A stretch of 64,000 nt of DNA, taken from the NCBI GenBank assembly GCA_947500295.1, contig CANMRM010000001.1:372001-436000 (forward strand), in the 5' to 3' direction. This DNA is from an uncultured Kordiimonas sp. (GTDB lineage: Bacteria > Pseudomonadota > Alphaproteobacteria > Sphingomonadales > Kordiimonadaceae). Within the stretch, counting starts at the first letter, position 1. The number at the start of each line of letters is the position of its first letter. Below the pieces are notes generated by a model. That model was given only the letters and a program-made list of their open reading frames with translations, had not been told where the DNA came from and did not search any database. Both the position numbers and the translations under genes were made by a program. This document shows, piece by piece, positions 53,040 to 61,787 of the stretch.

Positions 53040-53987
53040 ATGAATTTAGCGGGCCTGGATTTAAACCTCCTTCTGGTATTTGATGCCGTGATGAACGAGC
53101 GCAATGCAACGCGCGCCGGCGAGAAGATCGGTATGTCGCAACCAGCTGTTTCCAATGCGCTTAATCGCTTGCGATATGTGATGCGGGACGAATTATTCCT
53201 GCGGGGCCCAGACGGGATGAGACCAACAGCGCGGGCGCTCGAACTGGAGGTGCCGGTACGGCGCGCGCTCAGCGAAATCGAGCAGGCACTTGATCCCGTT
53301 GTTTTTGACCCGGTGACAGCAAGTCGCACCTTCACGGTCGCGACGACCGATTATGCGTCCCTGACCCTGCTTCCTTATGTCGCGAAATATCTGATGGAAG
53401 AGGCGCCTGGCGTCAATCTGCACACAATTCCAATTGAAGGCAGGCTCTATGAAAAGCTTGATGCCCAGGAAGCGCACTATGGATTGACGGCACTTGGTGA
53501 GGTTCCGGGCCGGTTCGGCAGAGAGGATATCGGTACCGATCATTTTGTTTGCCTGATGCGCAACAGTCATCCGTTAGCGAACTATTCCGAGATTCCGATT
53601 GATGAGTTTGCGGCAGCCCGCCACCTGCTTGTCACCCCTCGCGGTGATGCCAATGGGTTTGTCGATGACTATTTGAGGAGCGAAGGTCTGTCGCGGCAAA
53701 TTGCCATGACCGTAAACGGATTTGGCTCTGTGCCGATGATCATTGAGGCCAGTGACCTGATTGTTTCCATTCCCAGCACCATGGCTGAAAAATGCTGCGA
53801 GTTCTTCGATCTGAAGGTTCTGCCGTGTCCCGTTCCAAATCCTGAAGGGGTTGTGGGCGAGGTGTTGATCTGGCACCAGAGGTTAACGGATAACCCTGCT
53901 CACTCCTGGTTCAGGGATATAGTAAAACGGGCGGGAACTGATCTCAACATGAAGGGGATCAGCTGGCCGGCACAACCCATGTCTTGA
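53040..53987 (+). CDS. LysR-family regulator (NodD/PbcR-like)
   Basis: From the ATG at 53040 the 315-residue protein starts NLAGLDLNLLLVFDAVMNER with the helix-turn-helix GEKIGMSQPAVSNALNRLRY and a periplasmic-binding-like domain (about 95-290). It resembles the NodD branch. An earlier frame from 52983 adds 19 unrelated residues. It is divergent from the RND exporter operon and likely controls it through the palindrome between the two. Confidence 0.88.
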   Translation: MNLAGLDLNLLLVFDAVMNERNATRAGEKIGMSQPAVSNALNRLRYVMRDELFLRGPDGMRPTARALELEVPVRRALSEIEQALDPVVFDPVTASRTFTVATTDYASLTLLPYVAKYLMEEAPGVNLHTIPIEGRLYEKLDAQEAHYGLTALGEVPGRFGREDIGTDHFVCLMRNSHPLANYSEIPIDEFAAARHLLVTPRGDANGFVDDYLRSEGLSRQIAMTVNGFGSVPMIIEASDLIVSIPSTMAEKCCEFFDLKVLPCPVPNPEGVVGEVLIWHQRLTDNPAHSWFRDIVKRAGTDLNMKGISWPAQPMS

Positions 53988-54045
53988 AAGCAATATTGTT
54001 GCTGTCAAAGTCGAGCGGCTACGAAACAAGGTTTTGGACAATCGG

Positions 54046-54702
54046 ATGTTAACAGAAATTATTCGTGCTGCTGTGTTGGGTGCCACGCCAGTTGCTGCTT
54101 TCACGTTTCTAGTGCTGCAATGGTCTGTTGCTGCCGGCAAGCTTGCGCCTTTTAGCGACGGCAAGAGCCTTGAGAAGCAATACAAAGACCAGAAGAAAGC
54201 CAGAAAGGCCGAAAAAAAGGCTGCCAAATCTGCCAAACAAGAAAGTGGGGACGCTGAAGAAAAGCCCAGAAAGCCCCTGTTCGACAAAAACACTCGCGAT
54301 GACTTTTTTCACAACAAAGCGATGTTTTTTGGGGGCGGCTTCTACGGGACGATGGCGCTTTTCACCTATGTGATTATTGAAATTGACGAAATCTGGCAGT
54401 TCCTGGGGGTTGTTTTCACGCCCGGAGCATGGTTTCAGAATTTGGGTTTCGATTTGATCATCAACTTCTTCATCAATTCCATCATGAACATCGTCAATGC
54501 ATTTATCTGGTTCAAAACGCTGGATGACTATGTGCGTATTGGCAATGGCTGGATTTGGCTGGGTGCAGCCTATCTGGGATATATGGCGGGTGTTCGGTTG
54601 GTGGCCGAGGCCGGTGACGAGGTTTGGGCATGGCTTGTCGCCACGCGGAAAAAAAGTACCGGCAAGCTCAGCGCCCTTCTGACCCGTATATCGGAAAAGT
54701 AG
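54046..54702 (+). CDS. Membrane protein with Lys/Glu-rich cytoplasmic region
   Basis: From the ATG at 54046 (a TTG at 54034 is possible) the 218-residue protein has one N-terminal span (about 8-26), a highly charged segment (about 40-82, KKARKAEKKAAKSAKQ), and two or more C-terminal spans (about 100-130, 150-195). I recognise no family. It may be an integral protein anchored by a helical arm. It lies between LysR and the tRNA gene with no operon partners. Confidence 0.6.
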   Translation: MLTEIIRAAVLGATPVAAFTFLVLQWSVAAGKLAPFSDGKSLEKQYKDQKKARKAEKKAAKSAKQESGDAEEKPRKPLFDKNTRDDFFHNKAMFFGGGFYGTMALFTYVIIEIDEIWQFLGVVFTPGAWFQNLGFDLIINFFINSIMNIVNAFIWFKTLDDYVRIGNGWIWLGAAYLGYMAGVRLVAEAGDEVWAWLVATRKKSTGKLSALLTRISEK

Positions 54703-54846
54703 TAAACCGTATCAGGTGGGCCTCAATGTCCGAGCGGGCAAACCGGTCTTTCTCGAGGAGGGCAAGCTGTTTTGCGCGAAACGGCTGGATGGCCAATAGG
54801 CCGGAGACCGGCAAGGCCAATACAATGAGTTCATTATCTGAGGAGA

Positions 54847-54922
54847 TGGTGGAGCCGATCGGGATCGAACCGACGACCTCTACACTGCCAGTGTAGCGCT
54901 CTCCCAGCTGAGCTACGGCCCC
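54847..54922 (-). tRNA. tRNA-Ala (anticodon GGC)
   Basis: Seventy-six nucleotides fold into a full cloverleaf: acceptor stem GGGGCCG/CGGCTCC with a G3-U70 pair (the alanine identity element), D arm GCTC/GAGC, anticodon stem CTACA/TGTAG with loop CTGGCAG, and T arm loop TTCGATC. A73 and CCA are encoded. The gene reads GCC and GCU codons. Confidence 0.96.
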
Positions 54923-54947
54923 ATGCCTCTGGGTCAATCGAGCGCGG

Positions 54948-54976
54948 ACTATATGGCCCGCGCCTGTCTGCTGCAA
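54948..54976 (-). promoter_or_regulatory. Promoter of the tRNA-Ala gene
   Basis: Minus strand TTGCAG (54976-54971), 17-base spacer, TATAGT (54953-54948), 25 bases before the tRNA 5' end. The match to sigma-70 is good. Confidence 0.7.
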
Positions 54977-55038
54977 GTGAAAATATCGACTTCCACTTGC
55001 CAGCGGTTCGCCGCGATATGCGCGGCAAACCGAGAGCT

Positions 55039-55344
55039 TTAGTCTTCGTTGTCCGTCAGCGATGTATCAACCATCGCAGTGACTTCATCATCGTCATCAT
55101 CGTCGAGGCTGACGTTGTCGAGATCTTCGTCATCCAGATCGATATCCTCGTCATCGTTGGATTCTGTCTCTTCTTCTTTTTCTTTTTCGACAACGACGAT
55201 TGGTTGTTTGGTTTTCAGAATCGGTTCCGGTGTCCATACTTCGCCGCACGCGATGCAGGTTACCGGGTCTTCTTTTCCGAGGTCGTAAAAGCGTTCTCCG
55301 CACTTTGGACAGGTACGCTTTGTGCCCCACTCAGTTTTTGCCAC
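55039..55344 (-). CDS. FYDLN-type zinc-ribbon acidic protein (TIGR02300)
   Basis: The 101-residue protein begins AKTEWGTKRTCPKCGERFYD after a GTG start (55344, GGAGAG upstream); CPKC and CIAC form a zinc ribbon, and FYDLGKEDPVTC is the family signature. The C-terminal half is almost all Asp and Glu. TIGR02300 proteins sit next to aroA throughout alphaproteobacteria, in this divergent arrangement. Function unknown. The longer frame to 55410 is spurious. Confidence 0.9.
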   Translation of the reverse strand: MAKTEWGTKRTCPKCGERFYDLGKEDPVTCIACGEVWTPEPILKTKQPIVVVEKEKEEETESNDDEDIDLDDEDLDNVSLDDDDDDEVTAMVDTSLTDNED

Positions 55345-55464
55345 GTTTCTCTCCTTGCTATTTAACGCGGTTTGCAGCAAAGAATTCGGCGCATCCCTTG
55401 CCATGATCAAACGCGCCTGTCAAAGCTTAACTGATGACAAGGCCCAGGAACCGGAACCAGAAGT

Positions 55465-56790
55465 GTGCCCAAACTCCTTGCAACATCCAGAAAGGCACTT
55501 GCCGGCACGGTTCGTGTGCCCGGTGACAAGTCGATTTCGCATCGCGCCCTGATGTTGTCCACGCTGGCCGTTGGCCGGTCGGAGGTCACCGGGCTGCTTG
55601 AGGGCGAAGATGTGCTTGCAACCGCCGCTGCAATGCGTGCGATGGGGGCAAAAATCAATCGACTCGGCGAGGGCCATTATGAAGTGTTCGGCGTTGGTGT
55701 GGGCGGACTGCTGGAACCAGATGACGTCATCGATATGGGAAACTCTGGCACGTCAACCCGGCTGCTGATGGGCCTTGTCGCCAGCCATGACATCACTGTC
55801 ATGATGACAGGCGATGCTTCCCTTCGGGGTCGGCCGATGGGCCGCGTGATAACGCCGCTTTCCAGCATTGGTGCAGAAATAACCGCCCGTGATGGACGTT
55901 TTTTGCCACTTGCCGTCCAGGGAACGGACGAAGCCCTGCCTGTTGACTATACACCGCCTGTGGCGAGTGCGCAGGTTAAGTCCGCCGTTTTGCTTGCAGG
56001 GTTGAACACCCTTGGGCGCACTGTTGTGCGTGAGAAAACAGCCACCCGTGACCATACCGAGCGCATGCTGACGGCAATGGGTGCCGATGTTCGGGTCACC
56101 GAACAGGCTGGCGGCCGCGTGGTCAGCATTGAGGGCCTGCCCGAACTGACGCCGGTCAGTTTCTCTGTGCCGGGCGATATTTCGTCGGCGGCGTTTGTGC
56201 TTGTGGCGGCATCTATCGTGCCGGGATCAGATGTCACGCTTGAAGGTGTTGGGCTTAACCCTCTGAGAACCGGCATCCTCCCGGCTCTGCGTTCGATGGG
56301 CGCGGATATTGAGATTGTGAACGAATCGACGCTTGGCGGAGAACCGGTGGGTGACATCCGTGTGCGGGCTGCCCGGCTTAAAGCAACCAGCGACGTCGGT
56401 GTAGACCCTTCGACAATGATCGATGAGTTTCCGGTCCTGTTTTGTGCTGCTGCCGTAGCGGAGGGCACAAGCCGCTTTATGGGACTCGAGGAATTACGCG
56501 TAAAGGAATCGGACCGACTCGCCGCGATGGCTGCCGGACTCGCCGCAAACGGGGTAAAGGTTGAAGAAACGCCGGATGGTCTCATTGTCCATGGTATGGG
56601 CGGTAAGGTGCCCGGTGGGGGAGCGGTCCAGACGCATCTGGACCATCGTATCGCCATGAGTTTTGCCGTACTGGGTCAGATGGCAAAATCCCCGGTGACT
56701 ATCGATGACGCTGCGCCCATCCAGACCAGCTTCCCGAGCTTCATCGACTTGATGGCCGACCTCGGTGCCGGGCTTTCGCTTGACGGCTGA
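55465..56790 (+). CDS. aroA: 3-phosphoshikimate 1-carboxyvinyltransferase (EPSP synthase)
   Basis: AroA makes EPSP from shikimate-3-phosphate and PEP in aromatic amino acid synthesis. The 441 residues show the alphaproteobacterial (class II-like) pattern: VPGDKSISHRALM, LLEGEDVLAT, VASAQVKSAVLLAGLNT, TRDHTERML, ELRVKESDRLA and THLDHRIAMSF. The PEP-site motif is GNSGTSTRLL; where the glyphosate-tolerant CP4 enzyme has Ala after GNA, this has Gly, so no tolerance is implied. The start is GTG. It begins the core cluster and is followed directly by the antisense VOC gene. Confidence 0.96.
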   Translation: MPKLLATSRKALAGTVRVPGDKSISHRALMLSTLAVGRSEVTGLLEGEDVLATAAAMRAMGAKINRLGEGHYEVFGVGVGGLLEPDDVIDMGNSGTSTRLLMGLVASHDITVMMTGDASLRGRPMGRVITPLSSIGAEITARDGRFLPLAVQGTDEALPVDYTPPVASAQVKSAVLLAGLNTLGRTVVREKTATRDHTERMLTAMGADVRVTEQAGGRVVSIEGLPELTPVSFSVPGDISSAAFVLVAASIVPGSDVTLEGVGLNPLRTGILPALRSMGADIEIVNESTLGGEPVGDIRVRAARLKATSDVGVDPSTMIDEFPVLFCAAAVAEGTSRFMGLEELRVKESDRLAAMAAGLAANGVKVEETPDGLIVHGMGGKVPGGGAVQTHLDHRIAMSFAVLGQMAKSPVTIDDAAPIQTSFPSFIDLMADLGAGLSLDG

Positions 56791-57189
56791 TCAGGCGTCT
56801 TTGGCATCTTCGCCAAACTCGGCAAAAGTCACAACATGGCCCGCAGGCTCCAGAAACGAGATTTCCTTTGCGCCGTAAAAGGTGTCGCGCATCTTCATCA
56901 CGACTTCATGACCCTCAAGTTTGGCGGCAACGCCTTCCACGTCCGACACGGTAATAAACAGCAGCGACGGCCCTTTTGATTCCGCAGCGGGTATAAACGC
57001 CTCCGCGTCTTCCCGCAGGCTTTGGCGGGTTTGATACATGATCTGGTTGCTGCCGTTTACCAGAATGGCAAAACCGATGTGGTCATCCTCCGGCACCTGC
57101 ACATCGAGTGTGAAGCCGACCTTTTCAAAAAACTCAATCGACGGCTCGATACGGTCCGCCACCAGGTTTGGTGTCACTTGTATAATCAT
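56791..57189 (-). CDS. VOC-family (glyoxalase/bleomycin resistance-like) protein
   Basis: The 132-residue protein from the ATG at 57189 has the vicinal oxygen chelate layout: IEFFEKVGFTLDVQVPEDD, NQIMYQTRQSL, VEGVAAKLEGHEVV and KEISFLEPAGHVVTFAEF. It lies in antisense between aroA and cmk, its stop abutting that of aroA with no gap. In relatives aroA and cmk are usually neighbours, so this gene is probably an insertion. The frame to 57363 is not real. Substrate unknown. Confidence 0.83.
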   Translation of the reverse strand: MIIQVTPNLVADRIEPSIEFFEKVGFTLDVQVPEDDHIGFAILVNGSNQIMYQTRQSLREDAEAFIPAAESKGPSLLFITVSDVEGVAAKLEGHEVVMKMRDTFYGAKEISFLEPAGHVVTFAEFGEDAKDA

Positions 57190-57325
57190 CCCTCGTCCCT
57201 TTCTATTTGTTCGTGTTTTGTTCTTTTTATGCCAATTGTAAATTAGAGTCGAGTCATATCTCTGCTGGCGCTCCATCATTGCCTTTTCTATAACAACCAT
57301 CGGTTCACAACAGGGGTGATTCGCT

Positions 57326-57967
57326 TTGATTATTGCGATTGACGGGCCAGCGGCTGCCGGCAAAGGAACTCTAGCGCGAAGGCTGGCGGAGCATTTTGGT
57401 TTCGCCTATCTGGACACAGGCAGCCTTTACCGTGCCGTGGGGCTCGCTGTGCTGCGTGCCGGGAAATCGCCCACCGATGTCGTTGCAGCCACCGAGATAT
57501 CCGTGGACCTCGACAGACGCTTGTTTTCAGACCCTGACCTGCGGGCGGAACGAACCGGCAACGCTGCGTCGGCGGTTGCGGCAATTCCTGAGGTTAGGTA
57601 TAACCTATTGGAATTTCAGAGAAAATTTGCTCGCACGCCTCCCGACGATAAAAAAGGTGCGGTTTTGGATGGTCGTGACGTTGGCACTGTTGTGTGTCCA
57701 GACGCGGACCTGAAACTGTTTGTAACCGCCGGGCCGCACGTGCGGGCCCGGCGTCGGTTCCTTGAAATTGAAGGCCGCGGGGAAGCTGCAGATTTTGAAG
57801 AAATTCTCACAGATGTGCGCGCGCGGGACGAGCGGGATATGAACCGCGCGGACGCCCCTTTGAAGCCTGCTGAAGATGCCCTCTTGCTAGACACCTCCGA
57901 ATTGGATATAGACGCCGTGTTTTTACGGGCGGTCGCTCTTGTAGAGGAGCGGCTTAAGCCCCAATAA
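57326..57967 (+). CDS. cmk: Cytidylate kinase
   Basis: Cmk phosphorylates CMP and dCMP. The 213-residue protein has the P-loop IAIDGPAAAGKGTLARRLA, the YLDTGSLYRAVG substrate site, DGRDVGTVVCPDADLKLFVTA and RARRRFLEIEGRG. All expected motifs are present. The start is TTG, with AGGGG nine bases upstream. It is followed by rpsA after 201 bases. Confidence 0.95.
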   Translation: MIIAIDGPAAAGKGTLARRLAEHFGFAYLDTGSLYRAVGLAVLRAGKSPTDVVAATEISVDLDRRLFSDPDLRAERTGNAASAVAAIPEVRYNLLEFQRKFARTPPDDKKGAVLDGRDVGTVVCPDADLKLFVTAGPHVRARRRFLEIEGRGEAADFEEILTDVRARDERDMNRADAPLKPAEDALLLDTSELDIDAVFLRAVALVEERLKPQ

Positions 57968-58058
57968 CCGAAGACGCCGCATATAGCGGGCCGCATGCAT
58001 TTGATTTACTCAATCAGTAGATCAGAGGCGTGGTGGCTTTTTAGTGTTGTGTTAGAGG

Positions 58059-58133
58059 CTTCCGGACCACGGAAAAGCACGGGATGGTCCTGTGTTTGAG
58101 AAACCCGGAAGAAGACCGTCGGAGCCAACCGAC
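58059..58133 (+). promoter_or_regulatory. rpsA: Structured leader upstream of rpsA
   Basis: The leader can fold into stacked helices: CTTCC (58059-58063) with GGAAG (58107-58111) around GGACCA (58064-58069) with TGGTCC (58085-58090), then a second hairpin GTCGG (58118-58122) with CCGAC (58129-58133), ending 35 bases before rpsA. S1 in other bacteria represses its own translation through its leader. This one is a candidate only. Confidence 0.45.
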
Positions 58134-58168
58134 CGGCACATGAATATGAGTATTTGAAAGGACACTGC

Positions 58169-59869
58169 ATGTCTGAAATGACTGCAACGCCAAGCACCTC
58201 CGATTTTGAGGCGCTTTTGAATGAAACCATGCCTTCCGATTCCGGTTTTGAAGGTCAGGTTGTAAAAGGCACGGTTGTTGCCATCGAAAATGATTTCGCG
58301 ATTATCGATATTGGCCTGAAGGCCGAAGGTCGCGTGCCCCTTAAAGAATTCACTGCTCCGGGCCAGGATGCAGAACTGACGTCAGGCGACGAAGTCGAGG
58401 TATTTGTTGACCGCGTTGAGAACGCCCTCGGCGAAGCCATTCTGTCACGCGACAAAGCACGCCGTGAAGAAGCCTGGACTGAGCTTGAAAAGGCCTTTGA
58501 AGGCGACGCCCGTGTTGAAGGCGTTATCTTCGGTCGTGTTAAAGGCGGCTTTACCGTTGATCTCAACGGTGCAGTAGCCTTCCTGCCTGGCTCACAAGTA
58601 GACATCCGTCCGATCCGCGACGTGACCCCGCTGATGAACATCAAGCAACCATTCCAGGTGCTGAAGATGGATCGCCGCCGCGGTAACATCGTTGTTTCGC
58701 GCCGTGCCATCCTCGAAGAGGATCGTGCAGGTCAGCGTGCTGAACTGATGGGTCAGATCAAAGAAGGTGATGCGGTTGATGGTGTTGTTAAAAACATCAC
58801 AGACTACGGTGCCTTTGTTGACCTTGGTGGCATTGACGGCCTCCTGCACGTTACGGACATTTCCTGGCGCCGGGTTAACCACCCAAGCGAGGTTCTGTCC
58901 ATTGGCGAAACCGTTAAAGTTCAGATCGTTCGCATCAACCCGGAAACCCAGCGCATCAGCCTCGGCATGAAGCAGCTGGCCGACGATCCATGGGATGCGA
59001 TTGAGACCAAGTACCCAATCAGCGCCAAGTTCCAGGGCCGCGTAACCAACATCACCGACTATGGTGCGTTTGTTGAGCTCGAGAACGGTGTTGAAGGTCT
59101 GGTTCACGTTTCCGAAATGAGCTGGGTGAAGAAAAACGTACACCCTGGCAAAATCGTTTCCACGAGCCAGGACGTTGAGGTGATGATCCTTGAAGTTGAT
59201 CCAGCGAAACGCCGGATTTCCCTCGGCCTCAAGCAGTGCGGCGACAATCCTTGGGAAGCATTTGCTGCCAAGTACCCGCAAGGCACGGAGATCGAAGGCG
59301 AAGTCAAGAACGTTACCGAATTCGGTCTCTTCATTGGCCTCGAAGGCGATGTCGACGGCATGGTGCATTTGTCCGATCTCGATTGGGATCGTTCAGGCGA
59401 AGATGCCATTCAGGACTACAACAAGGGCGACGTTGTGAAAGCTGTTGTTCTTGATGTGGACATGAAGAAAGAGCGCATCAGCCTTGGCATCAAGCAGCTG
59501 TCTGGCGATCCGTTCCAGGATGTTTCTTCCAAGAAACGCGGCGAGACGATTACTTGCACCGTTAAAGTTGTTAACGACAACGGCATCGAAGTTGAAGTTG
59601 GCGATACGGGTGCATCAGCCTTTATCCGCCGCAGTGACCTGTCCCGCGATCGTGGCGATCAACGCCCAGAGCGTTTTGCTGTTGGCGACAAGGTTGACGC
59701 AATGGTTACTGGCGTCGACAAATCGAGCCGCAAGCTCAACCTGTCGATCAAGGCGCTGGAAGTTGCCGAAGAAAAAGCTGCTGTCGAGCAATATGGTTCG
59801 ACCGATTCGGGCGCGAGCCTTGGCGACATCCTCGGTGCCGCTCTCGAGAAAGCCAAAGAAGACAAATAA
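58169..59869 (+). CDS. rpsA: 30S ribosomal protein S1
   Basis: S1 brings mRNA to the 30S subunit and unwinds it. The 566-residue product from the ATG at 58169 (AAAGGAC before it; an ATG at 58154 is also in frame) has six S1 domains, of which four are near-repeats (GVVKNITDYGAFVDLGGIDG, GRVTNITDYGAFVELENG, GEVKNVTEFGLFIGLEGDVD). The order cmk-rpsA-ihfB is typical. A terminator follows. Confidence 0.97.
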   Translation: MSEMTATPSTSDFEALLNETMPSDSGFEGQVVKGTVVAIENDFAIIDIGLKAEGRVPLKEFTAPGQDAELTSGDEVEVFVDRVENALGEAILSRDKARREEAWTELEKAFEGDARVEGVIFGRVKGGFTVDLNGAVAFLPGSQVDIRPIRDVTPLMNIKQPFQVLKMDRRRGNIVVSRRAILEEDRAGQRAELMGQIKEGDAVDGVVKNITDYGAFVDLGGIDGLLHVTDISWRRVNHPSEVLSIGETVKVQIVRINPETQRISLGMKQLADDPWDAIETKYPISAKFQGRVTNITDYGAFVELENGVEGLVHVSEMSWVKKNVHPGKIVSTSQDVEVMILEVDPAKRRISLGLKQCGDNPWEAFAAKYPQGTEIEGEVKNVTEFGLFIGLEGDVDGMVHLSDLDWDRSGEDAIQDYNKGDVVKAVVLDVDMKKERISLGIKQLSGDPFQDVSSKKRGETITCTVKVVNDNGIEVEVGDTGASAFIRRSDLSRDRGDQRPERFAVGDKVDAMVTGVDKSSRKLNLSIKALEVAEEKAAVEQYGSTDSGASLGDILGAALEKAKEDK

Positions 59870-59888
59870 ATTTGTCATCAAAAATGCT

Positions 59889-59920
59889 AAAGGCCGCTCA
59901 TCCGGGCGGCCTTTTTTTTT
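59889..59920 (+). terminator. rpsA: Terminator of rpsA
   Basis: Nine-bp stem AAAGGCCGC / GCGGCCTTT with an 8-base loop, then a run of nine or more T residues, 20 bases after the rpsA stop. Confidence 0.92.
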
Positions 59921-60233
59921 GGCGGGGTTCCTGCTCGCAGGGATTAACCATACTTAGCCGCAGAGAATCACCTGTTTGAGCGCTGCCGGGGGGCCACTGA
60001 CATTGAGCCAAAAGCAAGCCAGTCAGTGCCGTTTTTTGGCCAAAATGGATACAAAATCGAACAAGTTTGGTGGTGAATCGCTGTTCTGACCCAGAAAATT
60101 GCACCAAAACCCCTTTTCTTTGAAAGGCTTATCTTGACGGACGCGAAATCAAGTGGCACGCTTCCTTCAATTGAAAAGGCTGCCCTTGTGTTGAGTGGGG
60201 AAAGATAAAGGGCATGCGTGCGGGAGGACATTT
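59921..60233 (+). other. Noncoding interval rpsA to ihfB
   Basis: No convincing gene in 313 bases. It contains a palindrome TTTTGGCCAAAA (60034-60045), another TTCAATTGAA (60166-60175), and TTGACG (60134-60139) as a possible -35 box for ihfB without a clear -10 partner. ihfB begins with GGGAGGAC at the end of the interval. Confidence 0.6.
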
Positions 60234-60512
60234 ATGATCAAGTCCGAGTTGATTGCCAAAATCGCGGAGGCCAATCCGCACCTCTATTACCGCGATGTGG
60301 AACGCATTGTTTCTAAAATATTTGACGAAATAACAGCTGCCCTTTCTCGGGGGGACCGCGTAGAGTTGCGCGGGTTTGGCGCATTTTCGGTGAAGGATCG
60401 CCCGGCACGGGTTGGCCGGAACCCACGCACTGGCGAAAAAGTGGAAGTTGCCGACAAGCGGGTACCATATTTTAAGACCGGGAAGGATTTGCGCGAACGG
60501 TTGAACAACTAG
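60234..60512 (+). CDS. ihfB: Integration host factor beta subunit
   Basis: IHF-beta pairs with IHF-alpha and bends DNA sharply. The 92-residue protein has [40 protein letters not shown] and the DNA-arm region [17 protein letters not shown], all intact. GGGAGGAC precedes the ATG at 60234; the earlier in-frame ATG at 60195 adds sequence absent from the family. Confidence 0.95.
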   Translation: MIKSELIAKIAEANPHLYYRDVERIVSKIFDEITAALSRGDRVELRGFGAFSVKDRPARVGRNPRTGEKVEVADKRVPYFKTGKDLRERLNN

Positions 60513-60536
60513 ATCGCGTTGATTGCTCCGGAAAAA

Positions 60537-60565
60537 AAGCCTCCGACTAGCTCGGGGGCTTTGTT
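60537..60565 (+). terminator. ihfB: Terminator of ihfB
   Basis: Ten-bp stem AAGCCTCCGA / TCGGGGGCTT (one T-G pair) with a 5-base loop, then TTGTTG. The tail is short, so termination is likely but not certain. Confidence 0.65.
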
Positions 60566-60622
60566 GATTCTGGCCTCCTGCCTATATATGCAGGACACGC
60601 TGACGCACACGAGGGTCGCCCC

Positions 60623-60985
60623 ATGTTGATAAATGTCTGGAAATTTTTGCGCCGCCTGGCCTGGTTCGCATTTGCGGTGCTCATTGTTGTCTTTTCTATA
60701 TTTAACCGGGGTGGTGTTGATCTGTCTCTGGGGCCAATTGGCTCGATTGCCGGGTTTCCGGTGTATCTCGTTTTTTTTCTCGGCATTTTTGTCGGCCTTG
60801 TCACGGCAGCCGCCGTTAGCGGCTGGCTCAGGCTGCAGGGCTTTGCAGAACGTCGCAAGGCAGAGCGGCGATCACGCTACCTTGAAGGACAGGTATCTGC
60901 GCTTTCGGAGGATGCTCACAAGCAGCGTGCCCGCCGCGCCCACGAAACCGCCAGCGATGACAAAGCAGTTGCGGTGCCGGACTGA
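60623..60985 (+). CDS. LapA-domain membrane protein
   Basis: The 120-residue protein has two spans (about 10-28, 45-68) and the LapA/DUF1049 pattern (FSIFNRGGVDLSLGPIG, FLGIFVGLVTAAAVSGWLRL) followed by a charged, helical C-terminal tail (about 75-110). Escherichia coli LapA assists lipopolysaccharide assembly control with LapB. In alphaproteobacteria a gene like this regularly lies between ihfB and pyrF, as it does here. Confidence 0.85.
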   Translation: MLINVWKFLRRLAWFAFAVLIVVFSIFNRGGVDLSLGPIGSIAGFPVYLVFFLGIFVGLVTAAAVSGWLRLQGFAERRKAERRSRYLEGQVSALSEDAHKQRARRAHETASDDKAVAVPD

Positions 60986-61063
60986 ATTCGCCCTGTTCCG
61001 GCTTGCGTGGTTTCCAAATTGACGCTACGACGCGAGGAAACTTGCATTACAGGGAATTAGCGC

Positions 61064-61786
61064 ATGCTCCAGGATTTTGCCCAGCCGAGTGAACGCATTT
61101 TTTGCGCGCTCGACACCACTGAAACCAGCCGGGCGGTAGAGCTGGCCAAATCACTGAAGGGATACGTCGGTGGCCTGAAACTGGGGCTTGAGTTTTATTG
61201 CGCCAATGGTGCGGACGGCTTCAAGGCCGTTGCAGACACCGGCATGCCGATCTTCCTTGACCTCAAATTCCACGATATCCCGAATACTGTAGCCGGTGCG
61301 ATGCGGGCGGTCATGCCTCTTGCTCCAAAAATCCTGACGATCCACACACAGGGCGGCCAAGAGATGATGCGCCGTGCCGCCGAGGAGGCTGCCGGGCAGG
61401 CCGATAAGCTGGATGTTGAAAAGCCCTGGGTCGTAGGCGTTACCCTGCTTACCAGTCTTGATGACAAGGATCTCGCTGGCATGTCCGTAGAGGGCACGAC
61501 CGAAACAGTTGTGCCGACTTTGGCGCGGCTGGCTGAGCGCTCGGGACTTGACGGCGTGGTGTGCAGCCCAAAGGAAATTGAGTTGGTCCGTTCTCAGACA
61601 GGGCCTGATTTCAAGCTCGTTGTGCCGGGTATCCGGCCTGCCGGTAGTGACGCAGGGGACCAAAAACGGGTGATGACGCCAGCGGACGCTGTATCAGCAG
61701 GTGCAAGCATTCTGGTGATTGGTCGCCCGATAACCCAGGCTTCAGACCCTGTGGAGGCTGCGCAGGCTATCGCCGCCAGCTTGTAA
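61064..61786 (+). CDS. pyrF: Orotidine 5'-phosphate decarboxylase
   Basis: PyrF makes UMP from OMP. The 240-residue barrel has FCALDTTETSRAVELAKSL, GGLKLGLEFYCANG, the catalytic FLDLKFHDIPNTVAGAM (Lys-x-x-Asp) and VVPGIRPAG. It ends the core cluster and faces the TetR gene on the opposite strand, two bases after. Confidence 0.97.
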   Translation: MLQDFAQPSERIFCALDTTETSRAVELAKSLKGYVGGLKLGLEFYCANGADGFKAVADTGMPIFLDLKFHDIPNTVAGAMRAVMPLAPKILTIHTQGGQEMMRRAAEEAAGQADKLDVEKPWVVGVTLLTSLDDKDLAGMSVEGTTETVVPTLARLAERSGLDGVVCSPKEIELVRSQTGPDFKLVVPGIRPAGSDAGDQKRVMTPADAVSAGASILVIGRPITQASDPVEAAQAIAASL

Positions 61787-61787
61787 T

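Noticed and set aside
54624-54896. Open frame ending in VEPIGIEPTTSTLPV
   Set aside because: This well-known spurious peptide is the antisense translation of the tRNA-Ala gene and not a protein.
55465-56790. Glyphosate-tolerant EPSP synthase
   Set aside because: The sequence is class II-like overall, but the position of the tolerance-giving Ala is Gly (GNSG), so no tolerance can be claimed.
58592-59368. 258-residue minus-strand open frame
   Set aside because: Antisense of the S1 repeats of rpsA; its apparent internal repeats only mirror the S1 domains.
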